Source of the DNA: Nocardioides solisilvae | GTDB taxonomy: Bacteria; Actinomycetota; Actinomycetes; Propionibacteriales; Nocardioidaceae | Direction of reading: 5' to 3' | DNA: 64,000 bases | Assembly: GCF_003194625.1 (NCBI RefSeq) | Contig: NZ_QHKX01000004.1 | Span: forward strand, 62,001 to 126,000 | In this document: positions 13,201 through 21,060 of the stretch, in pieces | Layout: every line of letters starts with the position of its first letter | Numbering within the stretch: the first letter of the stretch is position 1 | Program-made: the position numbers and the translations under genes | The notes under the pieces: model-generated | The model's input: the letters and a program-made list of their open reading frames with translations, nothing else | Databases searched by the model: none | What the model was told of the DNA's origin: nothing

Positions 13201-13944
13201 TCAGACCGGGACGAGCTCGACCGCGCCGACGGCGTAGCGGGCCAGGATGGTCCGCGCCACCTCGGGGTGGGCGCCGAGCGGGTCGGAGACCGCGACGGCG
13301 CCGGCCTCGAGCGCCAGCTCCTTGGCCCGGTCGGGCAGGAAGCCGGGGGCGAGGAAGAGGGAGGCGACGGCGATGTGACGCTTGCCCTGGTTGCGGAACG
13401 CCCGGACCGCCTCACCGGCGGCCGGCGGGGCGGCGGACGCGAAGGCCGCCGTCACGGGCAGCTTGTGACGGCTGCCCCAGACCCGCGCCAGGCGGGCGAC
13501 CGACTGGTTGGCCAGGGCGTCGGAGGAGCCGGCCGCCGCGAGGACGAGGGCGTCGAGCTCCCGGACCCGTGCGTCCTTCAGGGCCTCGCGCATCCGCAGG
13601 TCCAGCACCTCCAGGAACGCCGACTCGAGGCCGAGCACCGAGGTCGCGCGCACCTTGAGACCCTCGTGGCGCTGCATACCCTCGGCGATGGCCTGCGGGA
13701 CGTCGACCTTGGCGTGGTAGGCCTCGGTGAGGAGCAGCGGCACGACGACGATCTCGTCGTGGCCGGCCTTGACGAGCCGGTCGACCGTGGTCTCGAAGGA
13801 CGGTCGGGACAGCTCGAGGAACGCCTGCTCGATCCGCAGGTCGGGGCGCATGCGCCGGACCTCGTCGACCAGGGCCTTGATCGTCGCCGCCGACCGGGGG
13901 TCGCGGCTTCCGTGGGCGAGTGCAACCAGTGCAGGAGCAGCCAT
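13201..13944 (-). CDS. Sirohydrochlorin chelatase-like protein (CbiX/SirB family)
   Basis: A 247-residue CbiX/SirB-type chelatase that would insert Fe2+ into sirohydrochlorin to make siroheme for the neighbouring sulfite reductase. The N-terminal half has the metal-binding histidine in ALVALAHGSRD (H11) and VVVPLLLTEAYHAKVDVP. The C-terminal half repeats the fold less well. ATG at 13944 is preferred over 13950 because GGGAGG lies 8 nt upstream of it. The start overlaps the stop of a 29-aa ORF (TGATG). A cobalt-specific role is the alternative, but sulfur context favours siroheme. Confidence 0.85.
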   Translation of the reverse strand: MAAPALVALAHGSRDPRSAATIKALVDEVRRMRPDLRIEQAFLELSRPSFETTVDRLVKAGHDEIVVVPLLLTEAYHAKVDVPQAIAEGMQRHEGLKVRATSVLGLESAFLEVLDLRMREALKDARVRELDALVLAAAGSSDALANQSVARLARVWGSRHKLPVTAAFASAAPPAAGEAVRAFRNQGKRHIAVASLFLAPGFLPDRAKELALEAGAVAVSDPLGAHPEVARTILARYAVGAVELVPV

Positions 13945-14033
13945 CAGCATGGCCTCCCATCTCGGGTGAGGTGTGCATCGACGACGTTGTCGATCTTGTC
14001 CAGGAGTGAGGTCTGGTGGGTGCGGGCGCTCAT
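13944..14033 (-). CDS. Candidate 29-residue microprotein between cysH and the chelatase
   Basis: A 29-codon ORF whose ATG overlaps the cysH stop (ATGA) and whose TGA overlaps the chelatase start (TGATG). Both junctions are of the coupled type used by real genes in this window, so translation is likely. The peptide begins MSARTHQTSLLDKID, continues with a short predicted amphipathic helix, and ends DGRPC with a C-terminal cysteine. I recognise no family. It could be a functional microprotein or only a coupling device that carries ribosomes from cysH to the chelatase. Confidence 0.55.
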   Translation of the reverse strand: MSARTHQTSLLDKIDNVVDAHLTRDGRPC

Positions 14034-14773
14034 GCGTGGATCCCGCACTCGGTCTTGCTGGTCCCGGCCCAGCGCCCGCTGCGCGGGTCGTCCCCGGGCG
14101 CCACCCGTCGGGTGCACGGCCAGCAGCCGATGCTCGGGTAGCCGTCGTGGACGAGCGGGTTGACGAGCACGCCGTGCTCGACGACGTAGCGCTCGACCTG
14201 CTCGTCCGACCAGCGGGCCAGGGGGGACACCTTGACCTTGCCCTTGCGGGCGTCCCAGCCGATGACCGGCGCGATGACCCGGTTGTGGGTCTCGGCCCGC
14301 CGCAGTCCGGTCGCCCACGCGTCGTAGCCGGCGAGGGCGTCCGCGAGCGGGGCGACCTTGCGCAGCGCGCAGCAGCGGTCGGGGTCGGTGCGGAAGAGCT
14401 CGGGCCCGTGCTCCGCGTCCTGCTCGGCGACGCTCTGGGTGGGACTGATCGTGATCAGGTTGACCGGCAGGGTCGCCTCCACGGCGTCCCGGGTCCCGAT
14501 CGTCTCGGCGAAGTGGTAGCCCGTGTCGAGGAAGACCACGTCGACCCCGGGGGCGACCTTGCTGGCCAGGTGGGCGAGGACGGCGTCCCCCATCGAGCTG
14601 GTCAGGCAGAACCGGTCGCCGAAGGTGGCGACGGCCCACTCGATGATGTGCTCGGCGGGGGCGAGCTCGAGCTCGGCCCCGACGTGGGAGACCAGCTCGC
14701 GCAGCTCCTCGGGCGAGCGTCCCTCGGTGTGGGTGCCGCGGAAGGCGCGGGCGGCCTGGGTGGAGAGACTCAT
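14030..14773 (-). CDS. cysH: Adenylylsulfate (APS) reductase, CysH
   Basis: A 247-residue CysH protein that reduces adenylylsulfate to sulfite with thioredoxin-type thiols. Cysteine pairs CC (134-135) and C217/C220 are the four ligands of the [4Fe-4S] cluster that marks APS reductases rather than cluster-free PAPS reductases. The catalytic cysteine is C243 in the C-terminal TECGIH. The nucleotide-binding motif is SSMGDAVL. The ATG at 14773 has GGAGG 6 nt upstream; a longer in-frame start at 14842 lies inside the zinc-ribbon gene and was rejected. It overlaps both neighbours by 3 bp. Confidence 0.95.
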   Translation of the reverse strand: MSLSTQAARAFRGTHTEGRSPEELRELVSHVGAELELAPAEHIIEWAVATFGDRFCLTSSMGDAVLAHLASKVAPGVDVVFLDTGYHFAETIGTRDAVEATLPVNLITISPTQSVAEQDAEHGPELFRTDPDRCCALRKVAPLADALAGYDAWATGLRRAETHNRVIAPVIGWDARKGKVKVSPLARWSDEQVERYVVEHGVLVNPLVHDGYPSIGCWPCTRRVAPGDDPRSGRWAGTSKTECGIHA

Positions 14774-14925
14774 GCCGCACCTCCTCCGGGACGGATCATG
14801 CCGAGCATCTTGACGGTGAACGCGCGCAGGCAGGAGCGGCACTCCCAGGCCCCGTGGCCCTCCTGCGGGAACAGGTTCTCCTCGCCGCAGTAGGGGCAGT
14901 GGTAGGGCACCGCGCGCTCGCTCAT
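14770..14925 (-). CDS. 51-residue zinc-ribbon protein of the sulfur operon
   Basis: A 51-residue protein too short for most gene finders. It has two CxxC pairs (YHCPYCGEEN and ECRSCL, cysteines 10, 13, 29, 32), the layout of a zinc ribbon, and ends with a GMIRPGGGAA tail. Similar small ORFs sit between sulfite reductase and cysH in Streptomyces and relatives, to my knowledge without a proven function. GGAGG precedes the ATG, 3 nt after the sulfite reductase stop is completed. Its stop overlaps the cysH start. It may be a redox or metal helper of the operon; this is inference. Confidence 0.85.
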   Translation of the reverse strand: MSERAVPYHCPYCGEENLFPQEGHGAWECRSCLRAFTVKMLGMIRPGGGAA

Positions 14926-14926
14926 G

Positions 14927-16633
14927 TCAGACCGCCTCCAGCTCGCGCTCGCCGCGCAGGTGGGCCTCGTCCGCCCGGGCGACCCAGGCGGCGAAGGTCT
15001 CGTCGTCGCGGCGGTCCGCGAGGAAGGCGGAGACGACGTGGGTCACGTAGTCGTCGAGCTCGGCGCTGGTCACCTTGTGGGCGCGTAGCTTGCGGCCGAA
15101 GGCGGCGCCCAGCCCCAACGCACCGCCGAGGTGGACCTGGAATCCCTCGACCTGGTTGCCGTCGTCGTCGAGCACGAGCTGGCCCTTGAGGCCGATGTCG
15201 GCGACCTGGGTGCGGGCGCAGGCGTTCGGGCAGCCGTTGACGTTCACCGTCACCGGGACGTCCAGGTCGGGGAAGCGGCGCTCCAGCTCCGCGACGAGGT
15301 CGCGGGCGCGGTTCTTGGTGTCGACGATGGCGAGCTTGCAGTACTCGATGCCGGTGCAGGCCATGGTGTTCCGGCGCCAGTTGGACGGGGTGGCGTCCAG
15401 GCCGATCGCGCGGAGGTCGGCGACGAAGCGCTCGGTGTCCGCGCCGGCGACCCCGAGGACCACCAGCTTCTGGTACGCCGTGAGGCGGACGCCCGTGGCG
15501 CCGTACTGCTCGACCAGGTCGGCCAGGTCGAGGAGGATCCGGCCGTTCACGCGGCCCACGACCGGGGCGGCACCGACGTAGAAGCGGCCGTCCTGCTGCT
15601 CGTGCACGCCGACGTGGTCGCCCTGCGTGGCCGGCGAGGCGGGGGAGTCGAGGTCGAGGAGCGCCCGGCCCAGGTACTCCTTCTCCATGACCTCGCGGAA
15701 CTTCTCCTTGCCCCAGTCCGCGACGAGGAACTTCAGCCGCGCCTTCGACCGCAGCCGACGGTAGCCGTAGTCGCGGAAGATGCCGCAGACGGCCTCCCAC
15801 ACGTCGGGCACCTCCGCGAGGGGGACCCAGACGCCGAGCTTCTGCGCGAGCATCGGGTTGGTCGACAGCCCGCCGCCGACCCACACGTCGAAGCCGGGGC
15901 CGTGCTCGGGGTGCACCGTGCCCACGAACGAGACGTCGTTGACCTCGGGGGCCACGTCGTGGCTGGGGTGACCGGTCAGCGCGGTCTTGAACTTGCGCGG
16001 CAGGTTGGAGAACTCGGGGTTGGACAGGGCCCGGCGCTTGATCTCCTCCAGCGCCCAGGTGCCGTCGATGATCTCGTCCCGGGCGATCCCGGCGACGGGG
16101 GAGCCGAGGAAGGGGCGGGGGGAGTCCCCGCAGGCCTCGACCGTGGTCAGCCCGGCGCCCTCGAGCCGCTCCCAGATCGCGGGCACGTCGACCACGTCGA
16201 TCCAGTGGTACTGGATGTTGTTGCGGTCGGTGATGTCGGCGGTGCCGCGGGCGAACTCCTCCGAGACGCTGCCGAGCGCCCGCAGCGCCGCCGCGTCCAG
16301 GATCGCGCCGTCGGTGCGCACCCGCATCATGAAGAAGCGGTCGTCGAGCTCCTCCTCCTCAAGCTGCGCGGTCTTGCCGCCGTCGAAGCCGGGGGCGCGC
16401 TGGGTGTAGAGGCCCATCCAGCGGAAGCGGCCGCGCAGGTCGGCCGGGTCGATCGAGTCGAAGCCGCGCTTGGAGTAGATGTTGACGATCCGGGCCCGCA
16501 CGTTGAGCGGGTCGTCGTCCTTCTTTGTCTGCTCGTTCTTGTTCAGCGGCTCGGAGTAGCCGAGCGCCCACTGGCCCTCGCCGCGCTTGGGGCGGGGGCG
16601 GGCGGTGCGGGCCGGAGCAGGGGTGGCAGTCAT
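14927..16633 (-). CDS. sir: Ferredoxin-dependent assimilatory sulfite reductase (NirA/SirA type)
   Basis: A 568-residue siroheme/[4Fe-4S] reductase that converts sulfite to sulfide with electrons from ferredoxin. Cluster and siroheme ligands are the cysteines of MACTGIEYCK and NGCPNACAR. Tyr76 (in GLYTQRAPG) and Cys168 (in VEACGDSPRP) have exactly the 92-residue spacing of the Tyr69-Cys161 covalent pair described for mycobacterial NirA, which supports sulfite over nitrite as substrate. ATG at 16633 is preceded by AAGGA. A 29-codon cysteine-containing leader ORF lies 56 bp upstream. It heads the sulfur operon. Confidence 0.95.
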   Translation of the reverse strand: MTATPAPARTARPRPKRGEGQWALGYSEPLNKNEQTKKDDDPLNVRARIVNIYSKRGFDSIDPADLRGRFRWMGLYTQRAPGFDGGKTAQLEEEELDDRFFMMRVRTDGAILDAAALRALGSVSEEFARGTADITDRNNIQYHWIDVVDVPAIWERLEGAGLTTVEACGDSPRPFLGSPVAGIARDEIIDGTWALEEIKRRALSNPEFSNLPRKFKTALTGHPSHDVAPEVNDVSFVGTVHPEHGPGFDVWVGGGLSTNPMLAQKLGVWVPLAEVPDVWEAVCGIFRDYGYRRLRSKARLKFLVADWGKEKFREVMEKEYLGRALLDLDSPASPATQGDHVGVHEQQDGRFYVGAAPVVGRVNGRILLDLADLVEQYGATGVRLTAYQKLVVLGVAGADTERFVADLRAIGLDATPSNWRRNTMACTGIEYCKLAIVDTKNRARDLVAELERRFPDLDVPVTVNVNGCPNACARTQVADIGLKGQLVLDDDGNQVEGFQVHLGGALGLGAAFGRKLRAHKVTSAELDDYVTHVVSAFLADRRDDETFAAWVARADEAHLRGERELEAV

Positions 16634-16689
16634 GGTGGTCCTTGTTCGCTGAGGCCGCGCGCGTCGTCGAGCGCGGAAGGGGGCGGAGG

Positions 16690-16779
16690 TCAGCGGGGCC
16701 AACAGATCATGCTGCGGGTGCGCCCGTAGTCCACGTGGCGTCGGACCACGAGGTACGTGTGGGTGTCGCGGCTGATCAT
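16690..16779 (-). CDS. Sulfur-operon leader peptide (29 aa, possible cysteine attenuator)
   Basis: A 29-codon ORF upstream of the sulfite reductase gene, same strand. It contains the stretch VRRHVDYGRTRSMIC and ends WPR. This R-H-V-D...S-x-x-C pattern is how I remember short putative leader peptides found upstream of sulfur genes in actinobacteria. The single cysteine codon (TGT, rare in this GC-rich genome) is four codons from the stop, so stalling at low Cys-tRNA could change translation or termination before the reductase gene. A GAGACT hexamer ends 7 nt before its ATG, so the mRNA is probably leaderless. Confidence 0.75.
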   Translation of the reverse strand: MISRDTHTYLVVRRHVDYGRTRSMICWPR

Positions 16780-16786
16780 GTCAAGG

Positions 16787-16816
16787 AGTCTCAGTGGACG
16801 GACAGCAGCACCACAA
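16787..16816 (-). promoter_or_regulatory. Putative promoter of the sulfur operon
   Basis: On the minus strand, TTGTGG (-35-like, 16811-16816) and GAGACT (-10-like, 16787-16792) are separated by 18 bp. The -10 ends 7 nt before the leader-peptide ATG. This places transcription start at the leader ORF, as expected for an attenuated operon. Confidence 0.5.
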
Positions 16817-16848
16817 GCGCGCTTTCCAACATGTGGACAGTCATCTCA

Positions 16849-16858
16849 GTCCATGGAC
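16849..16858. other. 10-bp perfect palindrome in the sir-glyA divergent region
   Basis: GTCCATGGAC is a perfect palindrome, and a nearby ATGTGGACAG (from 16831) repeats its half-site TGGAC. It lies between the divergent sulfur operon and glyA and could be an operator, but no known regulator motif is recognised. The rest of 16817-16974 shows nothing else clear. Confidence 0.25.
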
Positions 16859-16974
16859 GCAGTTCCGGGAGGCCACGCCTGACCGGCCAGGAGGTGAGGC
16901 ACAGGTCACACCCGGGGCGCCGGGGTGGTCCAGTCGACGTCGGCACCTCCGCGGGCGCGCGCGGCCGTCGTCAC

Positions 16975-16980
16975 TAGGCT
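16975..16980 (+). promoter_or_regulatory. Putative -10 hexamer for leaderless glyA
   Basis: TAGGCT ends 7 nt before the glyA ATG. This spacing supports the ATG at 16988 and a leaderless message. Confidence 0.6.
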
Positions 16981-16987
16981 GTGGGTC

Positions 16988-18433
16988 ATGAGCGACTCCC
17001 TTGCCAAGACCGCCAGCACCGCCTACGACGCCGCCCTCGAGGTCATCGCCTCCGTGGAGCCGCGGATCGCCGCCGCCACGCGGCAGGAGCTGGCCGACCA
17101 GCGAGGTTCCCTCAAGCTCATCGCCTCGGAGAACTACGCCTCCCCGGCGGTCCTCCTCACGATGGGCACCTGGCTCAGCGACAAGTACGCCGAGGGCACC
17201 GTGGGTCACCGGTTCTACGCGGGCTGCCAGAACGTCGACACCGTCGAGGCGCTCGCCGCCGAGCACGCCCGCGAGCTCTTCGGCGCGCCGTACGCCTACG
17301 TCCAGCCGCACTCGGGCATCGACGCCAACCTCGTCGCGTTCTGGTCGATCCTGGCCAACCGGGTCGAGACGCCGGCGCTGGCCCGGCTCGGCGCCAAGAA
17401 CGTCAACGAGCTGACGGAGGCCGACTGGGAGAGCCTGCGCCACGAGCTCGGCAACCAGCGGCTGCTCGGCATGAGCCTCGACGCCGGCGGCCACCTGACC
17501 CACGGCTTCCGCCCCAACATCAGCGGCAAGATGTTCCACCAGCAGCAGTACGGCACCGACCCCGTGACCGGGCTGCTCGACTACGACGCCGTCGCCGCCA
17601 AGGCGCGCGAGTTCAAGCCCCTGGTCCTGGTCGCCGGCTACAGCGCCTACCCGCGGCGGGTGGACTTCGCCAAGATGCGCGAGATCGCCGACGAGGTGGG
17701 CGCGGTCCTCATGGTCGACATGGCCCACTTCGCGGGCCTCGTGGCCGGCAAGGTCTTCACGGGCGACGAGGACCCGGTGCCCCACGCCCACGTGGTCACC
17801 ACCACCACCCACAAGTCGCTGCGCGGCCCTCGCGGCGGCATGGTCCTGGCGCAGGAGGAGTTCGCGGCCGACGTCGACCGCGGCTGCCCGATGGTGCTCG
17901 GCGGGCCCCTCTCCCACGTGATGGCGGCCAAGGCCGTGGCCCTGGCGGAGGCCCGCACCACCGAGTTCCAGGGCTACGCCCAGCGGGTGGCCGACAACGC
18001 CAAGTCGCTGGCCGACGGGTTCCTGTCCCGCGGGGCCGAGCTGGTCACCGGCGGCACCGACAACCACCTGGTGCTGCTCGACGTCAGCTCGTTCGGCCTC
18101 ACCGGCCGTCAGGCGGAGTCCGCCCTGCTCGACGCGGGCGTGGTGACCAACCGCAACTCCGTCCCGGCCGACCCCAACGGCGCCTGGTACACCTCGGGCG
18201 TGCGGCTCGGCACCCCGGCCCTGACCACCCGCGGCTTCGGCCACGACGAGTTCGACCGGGTGGCCGAGCTGATCGTCGAGGTGCTGAGCAGCACCCAGGC
18301 CGGCACCACGAAGGCCGGCGGCCCGTCGAAGGCGTCGTACGTGACCGGCGACGGCGTGGCCGACCGGGTGCGTGCGGCGAGCGCCGAGCTCCTCGACCGC
18401 CACCCGCTCTACCCGGGTCTCGACCTGGCCTGA
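16988..18433 (+). CDS. glyA: Serine hydroxymethyltransferase GlyA (long actinobacterial form)
   Basis: A 481-residue PLP enzyme that interconverts serine and glycine while loading one-carbon units on tetrahydrofolate. The PLP lysine is K276 in [16 protein letters not shown]. The N-terminal [15 protein letters not shown] and the [15 protein letters not shown] motif are canonical. It is about 60 residues longer than the E. coli enzyme because of an insertion around residues 125-180 ([16 protein letters not shown] region), a form I associate with actinobacteria. It is divergent from the sulfur operon; serine supply for cysteine synthesis links the two. A hairpin terminator follows. Confidence 0.96.
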   Translation: MSDSLAKTASTAYDAALEVIASVEPRIAAATRQELADQRGSLKLIASENYASPAVLLTMGTWLSDKYAEGTVGHRFYAGCQNVDTVEALAAEHARELFGAPYAYVQPHSGIDANLVAFWSILANRVETPALARLGAKNVNELTEADWESLRHELGNQRLLGMSLDAGGHLTHGFRPNISGKMFHQQQYGTDPVTGLLDYDAVAAKAREFKPLVLVAGYSAYPRRVDFAKMREIADEVGAVLMVDMAHFAGLVAGKVFTGDEDPVPHAHVVTTTTHKSLRGPRGGMVLAQEEFAADVDRGCPMVLGGPLSHVMAAKAVALAEARTTEFQGYAQRVADNAKSLADGFLSRGAELVTGGTDNHLVLLDVSSFGLTGRQAESALLDAGVVTNRNSVPADPNGAWYTSGVRLGTPALTTRGFGHDEFDRVAELIVEVLSSTQAGTTKAGGPSKASYVTGDGVADRVRAASAELLDRHPLYPGLDLA

Positions 18434-18443
18434 GCCCGGCCCC

Positions 18444-18500
18444 CCGCGGGACGTCGTCACACCCGGTCGCCCCGGCGACCCCGCTCGACGACGTCCGCGG
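18444..18500 (+). terminator. Large hairpin after glyA
   Basis: An outer stem CCGCGG(G)ACGTCGTC pairs with GACGACGTCCGCGG (one bulged G), enclosing an inner GGTCGC-CCCG-GCGACC hairpin. It lies 10 bp after the glyA stop and just beyond the end of the convergent gene. No T-tract is present; it probably acts as a terminator or mRNA 3' end protector. Confidence 0.6.
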
Positions 18501-18510
18501 AGCGAAGGGA

Positions 18511-18861
18511 TCAGGGGCCGGAGCCCGACCCCGCCTCGACCGCGCGACGCGGCGCCGCCGCGTATCCGGTGCGGGTGGGGGCGGGCTCCTGGCGCTCCTG
18601 CTCGGCGTGAGCCGAGCCCGCCGCGGGAGCCTCCTCCTCGGGCTCGGCATCGCGCAGGTAGAGGACGACCGAGATGGCGTTGGTCCGCACGAGGTACTGC
18701 CCGTCCGCGGGGTTGTCCAGGATGACGCCGTGCCCGTCGGACGCCACCGGCGTCCCCTCGAGCCACACACCCTCGACGAGCACCCGCACCGGGGTCCCCT
18801 GGTCCTGGGCCCGGTTGAGCAACGTGCCGACGGTGAAGATGGTGCTGCCCTGGGTCGCCAT
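18511..18861 (-). CDS. Small protein with an Hfq/Sm-like domain
   Basis: A 116-residue protein without an assigned family. Residues 14-67 resemble Hfq: LLNRAQDQGTPVRVLV (helix then beta 1), EGVWLEGTPVASDGHGVILDN (Sm1-like; G-x-x-L-x-G then S...VIL-x-N, residues 30-50) and LVRTNAISVVLY (Sm2-like; compare MVYKHAISTVV of E. coli Hfq). The order and spacing match almost without gaps. The Hfq KH pair is replaced by T-N, so RNA contacts may differ. An acidic then Ala/Pro/Arg-rich tail of about 45 residues follows, as a disordered tail does in Hfq. It is monocistronic, with a TACCCT -10 about 35 nt upstream. Confidence 0.8.
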   Translation of the reverse strand: MATQGSTIFTVGTLLNRAQDQGTPVRVLVEGVWLEGTPVASDGHGVILDNPADGQYLVRTNAISVVLYLRDAEPEEEAPAAGSAHAEQERQEPAPTRTGYAAAPRRAVEAGSGSGP

Positions 18862-18896
18862 GGGGTCCTGTCCGGTGGGAGGTGCGGTGCCCCGAC

Positions 18897-18902
18897 AGGG
18901 TA
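18897..18902 (-). promoter_or_regulatory. Putative -10 hexamer of the Hfq-like gene
   Basis: TACCCT on the minus strand, 35 nt before the ATG, giving a predicted leader of about 28 nt. It is divergent from the YihY promoter. Confidence 0.45.
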
Positions 18903-18994
18903 GGTCGCCGACCGGTCGCCACGACGCCGTTCGGCAGAAGACGACGCACCCGTCGGCTCCGCCTCCGGTCCCGGGATCGGCCGCCGTCAGTGGA

Positions 18995-19000
18995 TAGCGT
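18995..19000 (+). promoter_or_regulatory. Putative -10 hexamer for leaderless yihY
   Basis: TAGCGT ends 7 nt before the ATG of the YihY-family gene and would drive the yihY-channel-cobU operon. Confidence 0.55.
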
Positions 19001-19007
19001 GTCGCCC

Positions 19008-19964
19008 ATGTCCTCCAGCGTGCGGTCCCGGGCGGCGGGGGACCGCACGTGGCCGGCGCGGGCCCGTCACCTCGCGTGGCGCCTGGTCGTCACGACGTTC
19101 GGCGCGTGCATGCGCTACCGGGTCACCGGGCTCGCCGCGGAGGCGGCGTTCTTCGCGGTGCTCTCGGTCCCTCCGCTGGTCTTCGCGCTCACCGGCGCGA
19201 TCGGCTTCGTCTCCGACCAGTACCCCGCGGCGCAGGTCGACGACGTGCGCCGGGCGATCATCGACCTGGCCTCCCAGGCCCTCACCGAGCGGGCCGTCGA
19301 CGGGGTGATCGCGCCCACCATCGACCAGGTGCTGCGCGGGGGGCGCTTCGACGTCGTCTCGGTCGGGTTCGTGCTCGCGCTCTGGTCGGGCTCGCGGGCG
19401 CTCAACGTCTTCGTCGACACCATCACGATCATGCACGGACTGGGCGGCGAGCGGGGGATCGTGCGCACCCGGGCGCTCTCCTTCGGCCTCTACCTGCTGG
19501 CGCTGCTCACCGGGGCGGTGACGATCCCCCTCGTCGTCCTCGGGCCCGACCTGCTGGGGGAGTGGCTCCCCGACGACCTCGGCTTCCTCATGGCCTTCTA
19601 CTGGCCGACCGTGATCGTGGTCTGCATCTGCTTCCTCGCCACGCTCTACCACGTCTCGGTGCCGGTGCGGACGCACTGGAGCTTCAACCTGCCGGGCGCC
19701 ACCTTCTCGCTGGCGAGCTGGATCGTCGGGTCCTGGGTGCTGCGCTGGGTCCTGACGGTGACGGCGGCGGACTCCAAGTCGATCTTCGGCCCGCTCGCGG
19801 CCCCGATCGCGGTCCTGCTGTGGCTCTACCTGCTGGCGATCGCGGTGCTGATCGGCGCGGCCGTCAACGCGGCGTTCGACGCCGTCTTCCCGCAGAGCGC
19901 CACGACTCGGGCGCGCCACGAGCTCGTGCAGCGCCTGCGGCAGCGCGTCGGCGTGAAAGACTGA
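19008..19964 (+). CDS. YihY/BrkB-family membrane protein
   Basis: A 318-residue inner-membrane protein of the YihY (BrkB) family with about six membrane segments. Family marks include GLAAEAAFFAVLSVPPLVFAL near the start, LWSGSRALNVFVDTITIMH in the middle and FGPLAAPIAVLLWLYLLAIA before the last helix. The family has been annotated as RNase BN in error; its function is unknown, possibly envelope-related. ATG at 19008 is set by the leaderless hexamer. Only 4 bp separate it from the potassium channel gene, so both are likely one transcript. Confidence 0.9.
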   Translation: MSSSVRSRAAGDRTWPARARHLAWRLVVTTFGACMRYRVTGLAAEAAFFAVLSVPPLVFALTGAIGFVSDQYPAAQVDDVRRAIIDLASQALTERAVDGVIAPTIDQVLRGGRFDVVSVGFVLALWSGSRALNVFVDTITIMHGLGGERGIVRTRALSFGLYLLALLTGAVTIPLVVLGPDLLGEWLPDDLGFLMAFYWPTVIVVCICFLATLYHVSVPVRTHWSFNLPGATFSLASWIVGSWVLRWVLTVTAADSKSIFGPLAAPIAVLLWLYLLAIAVLIGAAVNAAFDAVFPQSATTRARHELVQRLRQRVGVKD

Positions 19965-19968
19965 GCGG

Positions 19969-21060
19969 GTGAGCCAACCGACGGCGGCGCCCGGTCCCGG
20001 GGGCAGGGTGGAGCTGCCGGACCCCGAGCGCTCCCCCTGGCGACAGCTGGGGATGCGCCTCCTGGCGGCGTTCGCGGTGCTGGCGGGGACGGTGCTGCTG
20101 GTCTACCTCGACCGGGACGGCTACCGCGACTCCTACGACGGCCGGGTCGGTCTCGTGGACGCGATCTACTACACGACGGTCACGCTGAGCACGACCGGCT
20201 ACGGCGACATCGCCCCGGTGACCACGCAGGCGCGGCTGCTCAACGCCTTCGTGGTCACCCCGGCGCGGGTCGCCTTCCTGGTCCTCCTGATCGGGACCAC
20301 CCTGGAGGTGCTCGCCTCCCAGGGCCGCGAGATGTTCCGGGTCGCCCGGTGGAGGAAGAACATGGGAGACCACGTCGTCGTCATCGGCTACGGGACGAAG
20401 GGCCGCAGCGCGGTCCACACCCTGCTGAGCAACGGCCTGGACAAGGCCTCGGTGGTGGTCGTCGACCCCAGCCCCGAGGCCCTCGCCGACGCCCACGAGG
20501 ACGGGTTGGCGGTGGTGACCGGCGACGCCACCCGGCGCCAGGTGCTGCGCCAGGCTGACGTCCACGAGGCCCGGCAGGTCATCATCACGACCGACCTGGA
20601 CGCCTCCAACGTGCTGGCGACGCTCACCGTCCGGCAGCTCAACCCCGACGCGTTCATCGTGGTCGCGGTGCGCGAGCAGGAGAACGTCCCGCTGATGCGT
20701 CAGTCGGGCGCCGACTCGGTGATCACCTCCTCGGAGGCGGTCGGCCGCCTGCTGGGGCTCTCGTCGCTCTCCCCGCTGCTCGGCTCCGTGATGGAGGACA
20801 TCCTGACCTACGGCGAGGGGCTGGAGGTCGCGGAACGGGACCTCCTCGTCAACGAGGTCGGCCAGCAGCCGCAGCGGCTGCCCGACCAGGTGATCGCGGT
20901 GGTCCGCGACGAGAAGGTCTACCGCTACTTCGACCCGGTGGTCACCCAGCTCGCCCGCGGCGACCGGCTGATCGTCATCCGTCCGGCCCGCGAGCTGCCG
21001 TGGGCCCCGCGGCCCGGCACCCACGGCGAGGACGCGGCCGAGTCGGTCGAGCGCACGTGA
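19969..21060 (+). CDS. Potassium channel with TrkA/RCK domain
   Basis: A 363-residue two-helix K+ channel subunit. TM1 (LLAAFAVLAGTVLLVYL) is followed by the pore helix and selectivity filter TTGYGD (residues 75-80), TM2, then an RCK domain with Rossmann motif VVVIGYGTKGRS and a C-terminal RCK_C part. Four subunits would form a gated channel regulated by a nucleotide or ion bound to the RCK ring. GTG start 4 bp after yihY; its stop overlaps cobU (GTGA). The co-transcription with cobU is probably only positional. Confidence 0.94.
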   Translation: MSQPTAAPGPGGRVELPDPERSPWRQLGMRLLAAFAVLAGTVLLVYLDRDGYRDSYDGRVGLVDAIYYTTVTLSTTGYGDIAPVTTQARLLNAFVVTPARVAFLVLLIGTTLEVLASQGREMFRVARWRKNMGDHVVVIGYGTKGRSAVHTLLSNGLDKASVVVVDPSPEALADAHEDGLAVVTGDATRRQVLRQADVHEARQVIITTDLDASNVLATLTVRQLNPDAFIVVAVREQENVPLMRQSGADSVITSSEAVGRLLGLSSLSPLLGSVMEDILTYGEGLEVAERDLLVNEVGQQPQRLPDQVIAVVRDEKVYRYFDPVVTQLARGDRLIVIRPARELPWAPRPGTHGEDAAESVERT

